This document shows positions 47,298 to 56,799 of a stretch of DNA of 64,000 nt, piece by piece. Each line of letters begins with the position of its first letter. Position 1 is the first letter of the stretch. This DNA is from CAVWDI01 sp963753725 (GTDB lineage Bacteria; Chloroflexota; Anaerolineae; Anaerolineales; UBA4823): contig CAVWDI010000017.1 of NCBI GenBank assembly GCA_963753725.1, positions 62,001 through 126,000 of the forward strand, read 5' to 3'. The notes beneath the pieces were generated by a model. It saw only the letters and a list, made by a program, of their open reading frames with translations, did not search any database and had not been told where the DNA came from. A program made the translations under genes and the position numbers.

Positions 47298-47645
47298 ATG
47301 ATTTCTGAACCCTTACATGTAACGGATGCTGCTTTCGAGAAAACCGTTCTGCTATCAAATATACCTGCGATTGTAGATTTTTGGGCTCCTTGGTGCGGGC
47401 CTTGCAAGATGGTTGCACCAGTATTGGATAATTTAGCTACTGAATACTCTGGAAAATTGTTAGTTGCAAAAGTAAATACGGATGAAAATCAAGAATGGGC
47501 AAATAAATACGGTGTCCAGGGTATTCCAACCATGTTGTTTATTGCAAATGGAAAAATCGTTCACAGACAAACAGGCGCGTTACCTGAAAATATTTTGCGG
47601 GATGTTGTCAGTCAATTTATGGAGGTTGCCGAACAAGAAGATTAA
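47298..47645 (+). CDS. trxA: Thioredoxin
   Basis: 115 residues with the redox site FWAPWCGPCKMVAPVLDNLA, DENQEWANKYGVQGIPTMLF (cis-Pro) and IVHRQTGALPENIL. Reduces disulfides in cytoplasmic proteins. ATG 47298 is 10 bases after GGAGG. Its 3' end overlaps by 66 bases the extended reading frame of murA on the other strand. Confidence 0.93.
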   Translation: MISEPLHVTDAAFEKTVLLSNIPAIVDFWAPWCGPCKMVAPVLDNLATEYSGKLLVAKVNTDENQEWANKYGVQGIPTMLFIANGKIVHRQTGALPENILRDVVSQFMEVAEQED

Positions 47646-48953
47646 AGTGGGGAATTCATCTGAACCGTCATTCACTCGATTAATTTGTGCGCCTAAAGTT
47701 CGGAGTTTTTCATCTACACGTTCATATCCACGATCAATTTGACCGACATTACGAATAATTGATTTACCATTAGCCGCTAATGCTGCAAGCAATAGTGACA
47801 TACCTGCACGAATATCAGGGCTTTCGAGTGTTTCTCCATTTAATGTAGAAGGACCATTAACAATACAGCGGTGGGGATCACATAAAACGATTTGGGCGCC
47901 CATGCTTACTAACTTATCAATAAAAAACATACGACTGGGATACATCCAGTCATGAAATAATACACTGCCATTCGATTGGGTTGCGACAACGATTGCTATA
48001 CTCATCAAATCAGTAGGAAAAGCCGGCCAAGGCATAACACTAATTTCAGGTATAGCATTACCTAGATCAGGTTCAATACACAAATCTTGGCTATCCGGAA
48101 CTTCAATATCCTCACCGTCGACATACCATTTAACTCCCAATCTATTGAAGACCATAGAAATCATATCGAGGTACTGCGGACCAGCATTACGAATTCTTAT
48201 CGAACCACCTGTAACCACAGCAGCCCCGATAAAACTAACAACTTCAAGATAGTCAGGACCTATTGTAAATTCTCCACCTTTCATTTCGCTTACGCCATTT
48301 ATGATCAGTGTATTTGAACCAATATTGCTGATGTGGGAACCAAGAATATTCAGAAAATGACAAAGTTCCTGAACATGAGGTTCGGAGGCTGCATTTCTTA
48401 TTATTGTCTTACCCTTTGCGGTAACGGCTGCCATGATAGCATTTTCTGTTGCTGTTACGCTTGCTTCATCTAAAATAATATTATTACCTGTTAGTTCTTT
48501 CCCACTGAAATGTAATTCTCGTTTTATTTCATCGTAATCGACGTTTGCTCCGAGTGATTTCAAAGCAAGGATATGAGTATCCAATCTCCGGCGACCAATT
48601 ACATCACCACCAGGTGGAGGTAATCTTAATTGACCGCACCTGGCTAAGGCAGGGCCAGCGAGTAAAATTGAGGCACGAATTTGCCGGCACAATTCCGGAT
48701 CAAAATCAGAGATACAAACATCTTCTGTGGTAATTTCTATCGAATGATTGCCAAGGTCTTTTATCTCAGCCCCAATACTCTCGAGGAGCAGACGCATAGC
48801 CCACACATCACGTATGTCCGGTACATTATGCAGGTATACTGGTTCATTCGCAAGCAAGCTAGCAGCCAGTAAAGGCAGAGCGGCATTTTTGTTGCCGGAT
48901 GGTGTAACGGAACCAGAAATTGGTATACCACCTTCAATAATAAATTGATCCAT
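47580..48953 (-). CDS. murA: UDP-N-acetylglucosamine 1-carboxyvinyltransferase (MurA) with Asp in the catalytic loop
   Basis: First committed step of peptidoglycan synthesis: enolpyruvyl transfer from PEP to UDP-GlcNAc. K22 in PSGNKNAALPLLAA, the loop LPPPGGDVIGRRRLDTHI with D117 where most enzymes have Cys, PFPTDLM-like PAFPTDLMS, and ESPDIRAGMSLLLAALAA are clear. The Asp variant is known to resist fosfomycin in Mycobacterium and Chlamydia. About 28 residues past RVND run antisense to thioredoxin, making it longer than the usual 420-430; the true stop may be lost by an indel. ATG 48953 preferred. Confidence 0.9.
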   Translation of the reverse strand: MDQFIIEGGIPISGSVTPSGNKNAALPLLAASLLANEPVYLHNVPDIRDVWAMRLLLESIGAEIKDLGNHSIEITTEDVCISDFDPELCRQIRASILLAGPALARCGQLRLPPPGGDVIGRRRLDTHILALKSLGANVDYDEIKRELHFSGKELTGNNIILDEASVTATENAIMAAVTAKGKTIIRNAASEPHVQELCHFLNILGSHISNIGSNTLIINGVSEMKGGEFTIGPDYLEVVSFIGAAVVTGGSIRIRNAGPQYLDMISMVFNRLGVKWYVDGEDIEVPDSQDLCIEPDLGNAIPEISVMPWPAFPTDLMSIAIVVATQSNGSVLFHDWMYPSRMFFIDKLVSMGAQIVLCDPHRCIVNGPSTLNGETLESPDIRAGMSLLLAALAANGKSIIRNVGQIDRGYERVDEKLRTLGAQINRVNDGSDEFPTLIFLFGNLHKLTDNIPQNIFR

Positions 48954-49083
48954 TTTTTGCCTCAATCAAAGCCATTATATTCATCAGAATTGGTATGCTC
49001 AAGAGTATAACCTGCAAATAGATGAAACTAATAACTGTATATTTTACTAATTTAATTCTGAGTAAGGTACTTTCCTAAGTGTC

Positions 49084-49806
49084 ATGAATGTATTTAAAAT
49101 TGAACTGATATTGGGGTGTACAGGCATAACAATTGGTTTGCTAGTAATTCTCCTTGCGGAGTTCTTACCCAGGAGGTTTGGAAAAACCATCACGACTGAA
49201 AACACCAATAATCTTTTCCAAGATAATAGGAGCTATAAAAGAATAAGAAAAATCCTGGTTCTTATTCTTTATGTGATTTTTACTATAACTATTTGGTCCA
49301 CTTCCCGTAATATTTATGAATTTCTAATGACCTTAAGTTTATTCGTTTATTTAGGAGTAATTTTCCTAATTGATCTTGAATTCCGGGTAATATTGAATTC
49401 TATGATCATATTAGGGATTGTATTCGGCATGGTATTTGGCATCAATCTACATGGATTTGTGAGTACTTTACAAGGTGGATTAGTAGGATTATGTGTGTTG
49501 TTCGTTTTGTTTTATTTTGGTAAATTGCTGATGCCCTATTTAGCGAAACTTCGTCAAGTTAATTTAGAAAAACAGGCTTTGTACAAGAATGACGTGTTTT
49601 TGGGTTTGATATTGGGGTTAATTTTAGGATGGAGTGGGGTAATCAATGGTTTGCTAATCGCATTTATTTTGATAGGTTCTGCAGGAATACTTTCGATATT
49701 CTACATGATCGTCCGGCGTGAATATGATCCGAATTTTGCGATTCCCTTCGGACCTTTTTTGGTACTTGGTGTTGTCATAAGTTTCTTTTTACTTGATATT
49801 TTTTGA
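49084..49806 (+). CDS. Type IV prepilin peptidase-like membrane protease (A24), atypical
   Basis: 240 residues, about seven transmembrane helices. FLIDLEFRVILNSMIILGIV corresponds to the first catalytic Asp (usually D-x-E-x-R-x-I-P/L), and LYKNDVFLGLILGLILGW to the GxGDxKL site, here with ND. IPFGPFLVLGVVISFFL is the family ending. The N-terminal zinc/methyltransferase domain is missing. It may process prepilin-like pseudopilins; no pilin genes are near. A bidirectional terminator follows. Confidence 0.7.
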   Translation: MNVFKIELILGCTGITIGLLVILLAEFLPRRFGKTITTENTNNLFQDNRSYKRIRKILVLILYVIFTITIWSTSRNIYEFLMTLSLFVYLGVIFLIDLEFRVILNSMIILGIVFGMVFGINLHGFVSTLQGGLVGLCVLFVLFYFGKLLMPYLAKLRQVNLEKQALYKNDVFLGLILGLILGWSGVINGLLIAFILIGSAGILSIFYMIVRREYDPNFAIPFGPFLVLGVVISFFLLDIF

Positions 49807-49819
49807 GTATTCATCAATA

Positions 49820-49866
49820 AAAAAATGCGACTACATATCTTTCATAGTCGAGTCGCATTTTATTTT
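49820..49866. terminator. Bidirectional terminator between prepilin peptidase and secF
   Basis: An A-run, then AATGCGACT and AGTCGCATT (about 49824-49859) pair around a 17-base loop, and a T-run follows. Both flanks have A/T tracts, so it can end both convergent transcripts. An alternative inner stem CGACTA/TAGTCG overlaps. Confidence 0.75.
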
Positions 49867-49889
49867 CTTTAATCTATTTATGGCGAATA

Positions 49890-50831
49890 TTACGCTGGGG
49901 CAGGACTTTCTGATCTCTTAAACCAGGTTTTCCATTCTTTGTTTTCCCATATCACGAGCAGAGGAGCGGCAACAAATATTGATGAATAAGTACCGCTGAA
50001 AAGTCCGATCAACATTATCCAAGCAAAACCCTGCAATGTAACGCCGCCAAATAAAGCTAAAGCAAGCAGCATGAACTCAACGGTCATTAATTGGGTGTTT
50101 ATTGATCTTTGTAGTGTTTGAACTGTTGAATGGTTTACCAGTAGTTCGTAGGGCAGCCGGCGATAGATACTTGAATTCTCTCTGATACGGTCGAAGACTA
50201 CAATTTTATCCTGGACTGAGAACCCGATTACAGTTAGCAGCGCGGTTAAGAAAAGAGCATCGATCTGCCATCCCCAGAGATAACTTCCTATGGCTGTGAT
50301 ACTGAAGACGACTAGAACATCGTGAATCATAGCGATAATTGCACATACACCATATCTGAATGCATTGGGGATTCCCCGGAATGCGAAAGTTATATAAAGA
50401 ACGACAACAAATGCAGCAACACCAACTGCAAGAGCAGCCCTTTGGGTGACTTCATTTCCTACTGTGGGACCAACACTCTCAATTCTCAATACTGTTACTT
50501 CTGCATTAAATTGATCTGCTAATTCATCGACGATTTGGGGTGGGATATCTTCACTTAATAATTCGGACCGGGCGACAAAAGTACCCTGGCCGGTGGTTTG
50601 CACTTTTACATCGTCTATCCCATTGTCTTTATATAACAGAACGATATCAGCTGGTTGAGGCGTGTCTTCACTCTCTATTTTTATTTCGATCAACGATCCA
50701 CCGGTGAAATCAATCGCCAAGGGAAGTTGATCATTAATCACCATAATTGCGCCCAGTATCAGACCAGGCAAAATTACTACAAGGGAAATTAGAAAGTAAT
50801 AGTAGCGTTTTCCGATTATGTCAATATACAT
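49890..50831 (-). CDS. secF: Protein translocase subunit SecF
   Basis: 313 residues with six transmembrane helices and a periplasmic domain. LAIDFTGGSLIEIKIE and IESVGPTVGNEVTQRAALAV are the family signatures, with IIAMIHDVLVVFSITAIG, TVIGFSVQDKIVVFDRIREN and FSGTYSSIFVAAPLLVIW in the core. Uses proton-motive force to help export through SecYEG. It follows secD with a 13-base gap. Intact. Confidence 0.95.
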   Translation of the reverse strand: MYIDIIGKRYYYFLISLVVILPGLILGAIMVINDQLPLAIDFTGGSLIEIKIESEDTPQPADIVLLYKDNGIDDVKVQTTGQGTFVARSELLSEDIPPQIVDELADQFNAEVTVLRIESVGPTVGNEVTQRAALAVGVAAFVVVLYITFAFRGIPNAFRYGVCAIIAMIHDVLVVFSITAIGSYLWGWQIDALFLTALLTVIGFSVQDKIVVFDRIRENSSIYRRLPYELLVNHSTVQTLQRSINTQLMTVEFMLLALALFGGVTLQGFAWIMLIGLFSGTYSSIFVAAPLLVIWENKEWKTWFKRSESPAPA

Positions 50832-50844
50832 GTTGGTTACCTAA

Positions 50845-52228
50845 TCAAATCCCAAACCATTTCACAAAATCTTTGGGTTTTATAATATTTACAACAAGGC
50901 TTAATAACACCCGCGTTATCACTAAAGCAGTAAACAAACTAACAACGACACCAATAGCTAGCGTAAGTGAAAATCCCTTAACTATCGTTGCACCAAATGA
51001 ACTACCAAACCAAAACAAAATTGCGCATGTAATCAATGTCGCAATATTCGAATCACGAATCGAAGGCCAGGCACGCTGCCAACCCAAAAGAATTGATTGG
51101 TGAAGAGGTTTGCCAGCACGCAGTTCTTCCTTGAGGCGCTCAAAAATCAAGATGTTCGCATCCAGCGCTGCTCCGGTACTTAATAGAAATCCGGCCACGC
51201 CAGCCAAAGTTAATGTTATTGGAATGAAGCGAAACAAAGCAAATGCGAATATTGCATACATAATAATTGCTATGTCAGCGACAAATCCAGGTAATCGGTA
51301 ATACAAAAGCATAAAAAGGATCACGATAGAAAATCCAATTACACCGGCTCGTAAACTCTTTTGCAACGAATTCTTGACCCAAAGTTGGTCCGACGGTCCG
51401 AGTTTCTACAAGTTTTAATGGGATAGGTAGAGAGCCGTATCTCAATTGGATGGCAAGGGCGTTGGCTGATTCATAGTCAAAGCTGCCTGAGATAATACCT
51501 TGTCCATCTGTTATCGCGTCATTTATCACCGGCGCAGAGATAACTTGTTTATCCAAAACTATCGCCAAGGCTTTTCCAATGTTCTGGGATGTGAAATCGC
51601 CAAAGATTTGAGAGCCATTTGGTGTAAGTTCAAAAGCGACCTGGTATTCACCAGTGGGATCTGTGATCACTTGAACTGATTTTAGATCTGCACCGGTCAT
51701 AACGGTTTGGAACGTTTGATCAGTGATCGATTCACTGCTTGTTCCAGGGGCTTGTTCAATAGAAGGTTCGAGTTCTTCTACCTGGGCAAAATCAGTCTTT
51801 ATTTTTTCATCGAGAAGAGGGATTAATTCTTGAGTTGATAATTCAGTGAAATCCACAAACTCTAACAAGCCGGTTTGCTTCAATGTTGATAAAGCTTTTT
51901 CAGGATCAGTTTCACCTGGGAGTTCAACCACAATCCGGCGATCTCCAGCTTGTTGGACCAATGCCTCATTGACGCCTAACCCGTTTACGCGATTTTCAAC
52001 AATTCTGACTGCGGTACGCATAGCCTCAGGTTCGATGGTTGTACCCTCCGGCAGGTCCGCTTCTAGAAGAGCCTGAACACCCCCGACCAAATCCAATCCT
52101 AACCTTGTATCTATTTCTTTTTGAAAATCACCAATATTTATGCCTGGATTATCTGGCCAGATTACCCAGATAGAGATTGCCAAGACGATCCCAATTATGA
52201 TAAGCCTTCGATAATAGCTTCCTGTCAT
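50845..52228 (-). CDS. secD: Protein translocase subunit SecD, one frameshift
   Basis: About 460 residues, six transmembrane helices. GINIGDFQKEIDTRLGLDLVGGVQALLEAD, AVRIVENRVNGLGVNEALVQ and VVELPGETDPEKALSTL are typical of SecD; the second half (LRAGVIGFSIVILFMLLYYR, GFLLSTGAALDANILIFERL) is in another frame. The break near 51366 lies in an A4 run: with one A fewer the sequence reads LGQEFVAKSLRAGVIGF. ATG 52228 follows a GGAGG. A cell is unlikely to lack this gene, so a sequencing indel is the best reading. Confidence 0.9.
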
Positions 52229-52309
52229 CCTTAATAATTCCTCCAGTATCAAACAAATACCAGCCCGAGGCTGGCACTCAATTATTATACTCCTGAATCA
52301 AGTTGTTGT

Positions 52310-52669
52310 CTAATCTATCGTTAGTTTATTTAGAATTTCTAATACGTTCGATAATACTTGTTGGGGAGTTAATCTATCTGTATTAATATAGAGATCTGCA
52401 TTATTTTGCGCATGTGTTAATCGAGTTTGTTGTCTCTTATATTCCCTTTCAGTCCAATTTAAATTTTTCCTTCTTATAGAGTTTGAATAAGAAACATCAA
52501 GGAATATTAATACATCCGGATTTGTAATCCTCAGCCACATATCCTGAACATACGAATGTTCTTGGGCAATTTGTTTCGCATCATATCCTCGAGTGATTAG
52601 TCCTTCTATTAATGTAGTTTTTCCCGCTGCACAAGGTCCAACAACACCAATACGCATCGTCCCATCCAT
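52310..52669 (-). CDS. Small P-loop kinase-like ATPase
   Basis: 119 residues with Walker A GVVGPCAAGKTTLIEGLITR, then DVLIFLDVSYSNSIRRKNLN and a basic WTEREYKRQQTRL lid-like part. Resembles small nucleotide or guanylate kinase-like proteins; the substrate is unknown. It begins 6 bases after the stop of the SpoIIE-like phosphatase, so the two are in one operon. A start at 52657 (MRIGVVGP) is also possible. Confidence 0.65.
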   Translation of the reverse strand: MDGTMRIGVVGPCAAGKTTLIEGLITRGYDAKQIAQEHSYVQDMWLRITNPDVLIFLDVSYSNSIRRKNLNWTEREYKRQQTRLTHAQNNADLYINTDRLTPQQVLSNVLEILNKLTID

Positions 52670-52675
52670 TAATAT

Positions 52676-53384
52676 TTATGGCCCTAGAGGTAAACGTACG
52701 GACATACGACGAATCTCATCATCTGATTTTGGGAGCACCCGCACTACAACTACACTTATATCGTCCGCAGGACGATTATGGTCAAGTTCCAGTGCACGTT
52801 GTAATAAAGAATCAGCTATGTACTCTGATGTGCTAATTTCATTTTTTAGAAGGTGACTCAGGTAATATTGTATATCTAAAGATTTTCCATAACGTGATCC
52901 ACAATGAACTAAACCGTCTGAATAGATCACACTCGTAATTCCCGGTTTTAATCTCCTTTCGGTGATAATTGGACGCGTTCCCCGGTACAAACCAATTGGT
53001 TTACAAGAGTTCATCCAGAGTTGTGAATTTATCATCTTCTACCAAAAGAGCAGGAGCAGGATTGTTTCTGGTGATAACCATTGTTTTGGTATGTTTATCT
53101 ATTGAAATGATATTTAAAGATGCGGATACTTTTCCTTCCCTTTCTGTAAAAAGACTGTCCGATGCTGCTCGCGCTGCGGCACCGTCCCTAACCCCATCAG
53201 CGAGTAGAGAAATGACCTTGCGGACAACAAAGGTGGATACCCATTTTGCGCCTTTTCCTGAGCTTTGCCCATCCGCCAGAACAACTGATAGACCTCCTTG
53301 GGGCCTTTCGATTACTTCTACTGTATCGCCGCTGGCAGAAGTTGCATATTTTTTGATTTTGGAGACTGCGATTTGAATTTCCAT
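52676..53384 (-). CDS. SpoIIE/PP2C-type serine phosphatase, one frameshift
   Basis: MEIQIAVSKIKKYATSASGDTVE, GLSVVLADGQSSGKGAKW (metal Asp, DGQ/G), NIISIDKHTKTMVITRN and, after a frame change near 53015, PIGLYRGTRPIITE, TSVIYSDGLVHCGSRYGK (SDG) and RPADDISVVVVRV (DD) give the SpoIIE fold. Such enzymes often control anti-anti-sigma factors. No sigma factor or anti-sigma gene lies next to it. About 235 residues when joined. Confidence 0.78.
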
Positions 53385-53411
53385 AGAATTCTTTCGAAAA
53401 GAAATATTGGA

Positions 53412-54077
53412 CTATTCCATTTTCTTTGTTGCGGTGATGATTGGAAGTTCGCTTGAATTGAGTTCAACTTTGTGAACTTCCGCATCAAAACCCATCAGTT
53501 GAAATGTTCCATCAAATTTGCTGCTCCATTCAGGAGCTTGGCCTGTTATTTTAAATATCCAAGCTGCCAATCGTTTGTACCAACTTCTCCCAGTAATCCA
53601 GGCATATGGCAAAACTATCAGCTCACCACCCGGTTGTAATACACGTTCAACTTCCGCCAAAGTTCTTGTATCAATTATATATTCAGACGGGAATGTCGCT
53701 ACAACCTGTTCGAACCAGTTGGATTTTATAGGCAAATATTCTGCTGTCGAGGTAATGATTTGAGGTTTAAATCCATTACGTAGGAATTGCGTTTTCGTTA
53801 TTTGACTCATTTGTTTACTTTCATCAATTCCAACGGCATTTACACCTTTTTTCTGCAGCTTTAATAATAATTTTCCTGTGCCATGTCCTAATTCAAGGAT
53901 TTTACTTCCTTTTAGATATGGCAGGGTTGTCAGAATCCAATCATCCCACATGCCTAATGATACGATTGATGACACCCAATTATAAGAGAATGCAAATTGA
54001 TGATACAGGTACTTAAAGATTTGACGAATCAAATCGGCAATAACCGTTTGGTGTAGTGGTAGTTTTTCTCTATCCAT
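53412..54077 (-). CDS. SAM-dependent methyltransferase (class I)
   Basis: 221 residues. SAM site KILELGHGTGKLLLKLQKKG, then GIDESKQMSQI, TSTAEYLPIKSNWFEQVVAT, and EVERVLQPGGELIVLPYAWI. An N-terminal helical stretch (VIADLIRQIFKYLYHQFAFS) may bind membrane or substrate. The target cannot be predicted. It is in line with the phosphatase and kinase genes (27-base gap). Confidence 0.8.
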   Translation of the reverse strand: MDREKLPLHQTVIADLIRQIFKYLYHQFAFSYNWVSSIVSLGMWDDWILTTLPYLKGSKILELGHGTGKLLLKLQKKGVNAVGIDESKQMSQITKTQFLRNGFKPQIITSTAEYLPIKSNWFEQVVATFPSEYIIDTRTLAEVERVLQPGGELIVLPYAWITGRSWYKRLAAWIFKITGQAPEWSSKFDGTFQLMGFDAEVHKVELNSSELPIITATKKME

Positions 54078-54144
54078 TTAGATATGTAAAATAATATTTC
54101 CAGGAAATTCTTGATATTCTTCTTTTAAGATAATCATCGAGATA

Positions 54145-55212
54145 TTAAGTTGTAGCGCTGGTGAGCTGTCCACATCCAGCTTGAATATCTATGCCGCGTC
54201 TTTTTCGTATTGTGCAGGGGATTCCGTTCTCATTTAATAACTTCTGAAATTCATTAGCTCTGTGCAGCGTTGAAGGTCCATGCTTGTAGTCGGGGGTTGG
54301 ATTTAGTGGTATTAAATTTACATGGCATAAACTTCCACCATCTCGCAAGAAAGATTGGAGACGGTGAGCAAGAGTTTTTGCCTGTGTTAGTGAATCGTTG
54401 ACATTTTGGATTAATGCCCACTCGAATGTAATCCTACGATTTGTAATTTCCACATATTCCAAACAGGTATTCATTAACATATCTAGAGGATACTTCTTAT
54501 TTATTGGTACAAGAGTATTCCTCAATTCATCATCAGCTGCATGGAGGGATACGGCGAGATTAATTTGTGGTTTTTCTTTCGCTAACCTTAGAATACCTGG
54601 TACCAATCCGATAGTGGAGACGGTAAAACGTCTTGAACCGAGATTAATTCCATCAGGAGATTTTAATATATCGATTGAAAGGTTGACTGCGTTGTAGTTG
54701 GAGAATGGTTCACCCATTCCCATGAAAACAATATTGGTTATCTGCTTATTCTCATGGTTTAACCGTCGTGAATAATATAGAAACTGCTCAATAATTTCGG
54801 AACTATCTAAATTTCTCCGGAATCCCATTTGACCAGTAGCACAAAATGCGCAGCCAATTCCACAGCCAACTTGAGTAGATAAGCAAATCGTGGTTCTAGG
54901 TCTTTTGATCTTACACTCTTCAGACAGCATTAATACTGTCTCTATTGCATCCCCGCTATTTAACTGAAAAAGTGTTTTGACGGTTAAATTATTTTTTGAA
55001 TTTAGACTTTTTAATACAGCTAAGCTATCAAAAATAAAGTTGTTGTCTAACTTTGTTCTTAAATGTTTTGATAATGTTGTAAATTGTTCAGGCTTGTTCC
55101 AATACTTCTTATACAAGCCATTCCAGATTTGATGTGCACGATATTCAGGTTCACCCCAAGATTCAACGATCTCTTTAAAATTTTCTAAATCTTGACTGTA
55201 AATTGAATCCAT
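54145..55212 (-). CDS. rlmN: 23S rRNA/tRNA adenine C2-methyltransferase RlmN
   Basis: 355-residue radical SAM enzyme that methylates A2503 of 23S rRNA and A37 of some tRNAs. The [4Fe-4S] motif is CGIGCAFC (C-x3-C-x2-C) within STQVGCGIGCAFCATGQMG. GMGEPFSNYNAV, STIGLVPGI, LAVSLHAADDELRN and the C-terminal GCGQL with the acceptor Cys are all present, as are the N-terminal EPEYRAHQIWNGLYKKYW contacts. Intact. Confidence 0.95.
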   Translation of the reverse strand: MDSIYSQDLENFKEIVESWGEPEYRAHQIWNGLYKKYWNKPEQFTTLSKHLRTKLDNNFIFDSLAVLKSLNSKNNLTVKTLFQLNSGDAIETVLMLSEECKIKRPRTTICLSTQVGCGIGCAFCATGQMGFRRNLDSSEIIEQFLYYSRRLNHENKQITNIVFMGMGEPFSNYNAVNLSIDILKSPDGINLGSRRFTVSTIGLVPGILRLAKEKPQINLAVSLHAADDELRNTLVPINKKYPLDMLMNTCLEYVEITNRRITFEWALIQNVNDSLTQAKTLAHRLQSFLRDGGSLCHVNLIPLNPTPDYKHGPSTLHRANEFQKLLNENGIPCTIRKRRGIDIQAGCGQLTSATT

Positions 55213-55227
55213 GGGTTAAATTGATAT

Positions 55228-56016
55228 CTATATTATTGGCAAAAGTTTTGATATGTCTTCTAGAATTAAATCAGGCTTAGGCTTCCAGTTATAGGCGTCA
55301 TATGAACTGGCTACACCTGATAGGACTACACATACAGGGCACCCCAATTCTTGACCGCCAGCAATATCGGTTTCCAATCTATCGCCAACGACTAGCGTTT
55401 CTGCTGGTTTAGTGTTTAGCCGTTTAAGGGCAAGCCGGTAAAGTTCAGGGGCTGGTTTCCCAATAATAACTGGTTTCACTCCTGATGCTGCTTCTAACGC
55501 AGCTAATACAGTTCCTGTACCAGGAATCAATCCTTCAGGAGTAGGTAGAGATGGGTCGGGATTAGTGCCAACAAACGGAACTCCTGATTGTATATGCAAA
55601 GAAGCTTTCTTTAAAATATCATAGGTTAATTCACGATCCAATCCGGCCACAACAGCCTGTACATTCTCTTCATTGTGGAAAAAACCATGGTCTTCTAAAG
55701 TTTTATTAAGTCCAATTTCACCTACCACATAAACCGGACCGCCTTTAGGAAATTGATCCAAAAGATAATACGCAGTAGCTAATGAGGAATTAATCACATG
55801 GTTATGTTCTAAAACAACTCCCATAGACTTAAATTTATCAAGAAATTGTTCGATTGAAAGTGTTGTATTATTTGTCGCTAAAACAAAGCCATATCCGCGG
55901 TCTGATAATTCAGTAAAAAAATATGGGAGATCAACCAATGGAGTCTTATCTTTCCATATTACTCCATCCATATCTAAAATAAGCGCACGTATGTTTGAAT
56001 TCTCTCTTTCGTTCAT
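55228..56016 (-). CDS. HAD-IIA family phosphatase (NagD/phosphoglycolate type)
   Basis: ATG 56016 (MNERENSNIRALILDMDGVI) with GGAG upstream is the natural start. Motifs: LDMDGVIWK (nucleophile Asp), FVLATNNTTLS, IIGKPAPELY (Lys) and VVGDRLETDIAGG. About 262 residues with a C2 cap. Members hydrolyse sugar phosphates, nucleotides or phosphoglycolate. It is 15 bases after rlmN in reverse order, so upstream of it in the same transcript. A terminator from the clpP side lies between. Confidence 0.88.
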   Translation of the reverse strand: MNERENSNIRALILDMDGVIWKDKTPLVDLPYFFTELSDRGYGFVLATNNTTLSIEQFLDKFKSMGVVLEHNHVINSSLATAYYLLDQFPKGGPVYVVGEIGLNKTLEDHGFFHNEENVQAVVAGLDRELTYDILKKASLHIQSGVPFVGTNPDPSLPTPEGLIPGTGTVLAALEAASGVKPVIIGKPAPELYRLALKRLNTKPAETLVVGDRLETDIAGGQELGCPVCVVLSGVASSYDAYNWKPKPDLILEDISKLLPII

Positions 56017-56058
56017 TAAAGCTCCTGTAATTTTTGTATTCCGCCCGATTATAAGCGA

Positions 56059-56092
56059 AAAACACCGGCATATAGTTGTGAACCGGTGTTTT
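56059..56092 (-). terminator. Rho-independent terminator after clpP
   Basis: Stem AAAACACCGG (56059-56068) / CCGGTGTTTT (56083-56092), 14-base loop. On the minus strand it is followed by T residues 27 bases after the clpP stop, so it ends the tig-clpP transcript before the HAD gene. Confidence 0.75.
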
Positions 56093-56119
56093 AATTGCTG
56101 TTGCGAATATCTATATGTT

Positions 56120-56764
56120 CTAACTTTCTTTGCTGTTTTCGGATTCTGTTGGAAGTGATTTGTTTTCTGGAATGTCCATAACACGATCAACTAAACCATA
56201 TTCGACAGCGGCATTTGCATCCAGGTAAAAGTCACGATTTGTGTCACGTTCGATGGTCTCTTTTGATTGTCCTGTATGATTGGCAAGGACATTGTTGAGA
56301 TGTTCTTTCAACCGTAAAATTTCACGGGCTTGGATCTCAATATCCGATGCCTGACCCTGGGCGCCACCCAAAGGTTGGTGTAAATGTATCGTCGCATTGG
56401 GCAATGCATATCTTTGTCCCTTCGACCCAGCTGTTAAGAGTATGGTGCCGAAGGAGGCTGTCATCCCAACCGCAAGTGTGCTTATGGGATTTGGTATCAT
56501 CTGCATCGTATCATAGATCGCCATCCCCGCATAAACCTGGCCGCCTGGTGAATTTATATACATCTGAATGGGGGAATCAGCGTCCTCGCTGCTCAGGTAC
56601 AACAGTTGGGCAACGATCAAATTCGCTACCTGATCATTAATCGGGGTACCTAAAAATACAATCCGGTTCTTAAGCAAAAGTGAATAAATATCAAAGGCGC
56701 GTTCGCCGCGTCCTGTATCCTCTATGACCATCGGTATAAGTGAATTTGGTTTTTGATTTTTCAT
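56120..56764 (-). CDS. clpP: ATP-dependent Clp protease proteolytic subunit
   Basis: 214-residue serine protease of the ClpXP/ClpAP machine. Catalytic Ser in AVGMTASFGTILLTAG, His in ATIHLHQPLGGAQGQASDIE and Asp in RDTNRDFYLDANAAVEYGLV; MYINSPGGQVYAGMAIYDTM is also typical. It follows the trigger factor gene (35-base gap) in the common tig-clpP order. Intact. Confidence 0.95.
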   Translation of the reverse strand: MKNQKPNSLIPMVIEDTGRGERAFDIYSLLLKNRIVFLGTPINDQVANLIVAQLLYLSSEDADSPIQMYINSPGGQVYAGMAIYDTMQMIPNPISTLAVGMTASFGTILLTAGSKGQRYALPNATIHLHQPLGGAQGQASDIEIQAREILRLKEHLNNVLANHTGQSKETIERDTNRDFYLDANAAVEYGLVDRVMDIPENKSLPTESENSKES

Positions 56765-56799
56765 AATACTCCTTTTATTTAATTGATCAATTTTACTCT

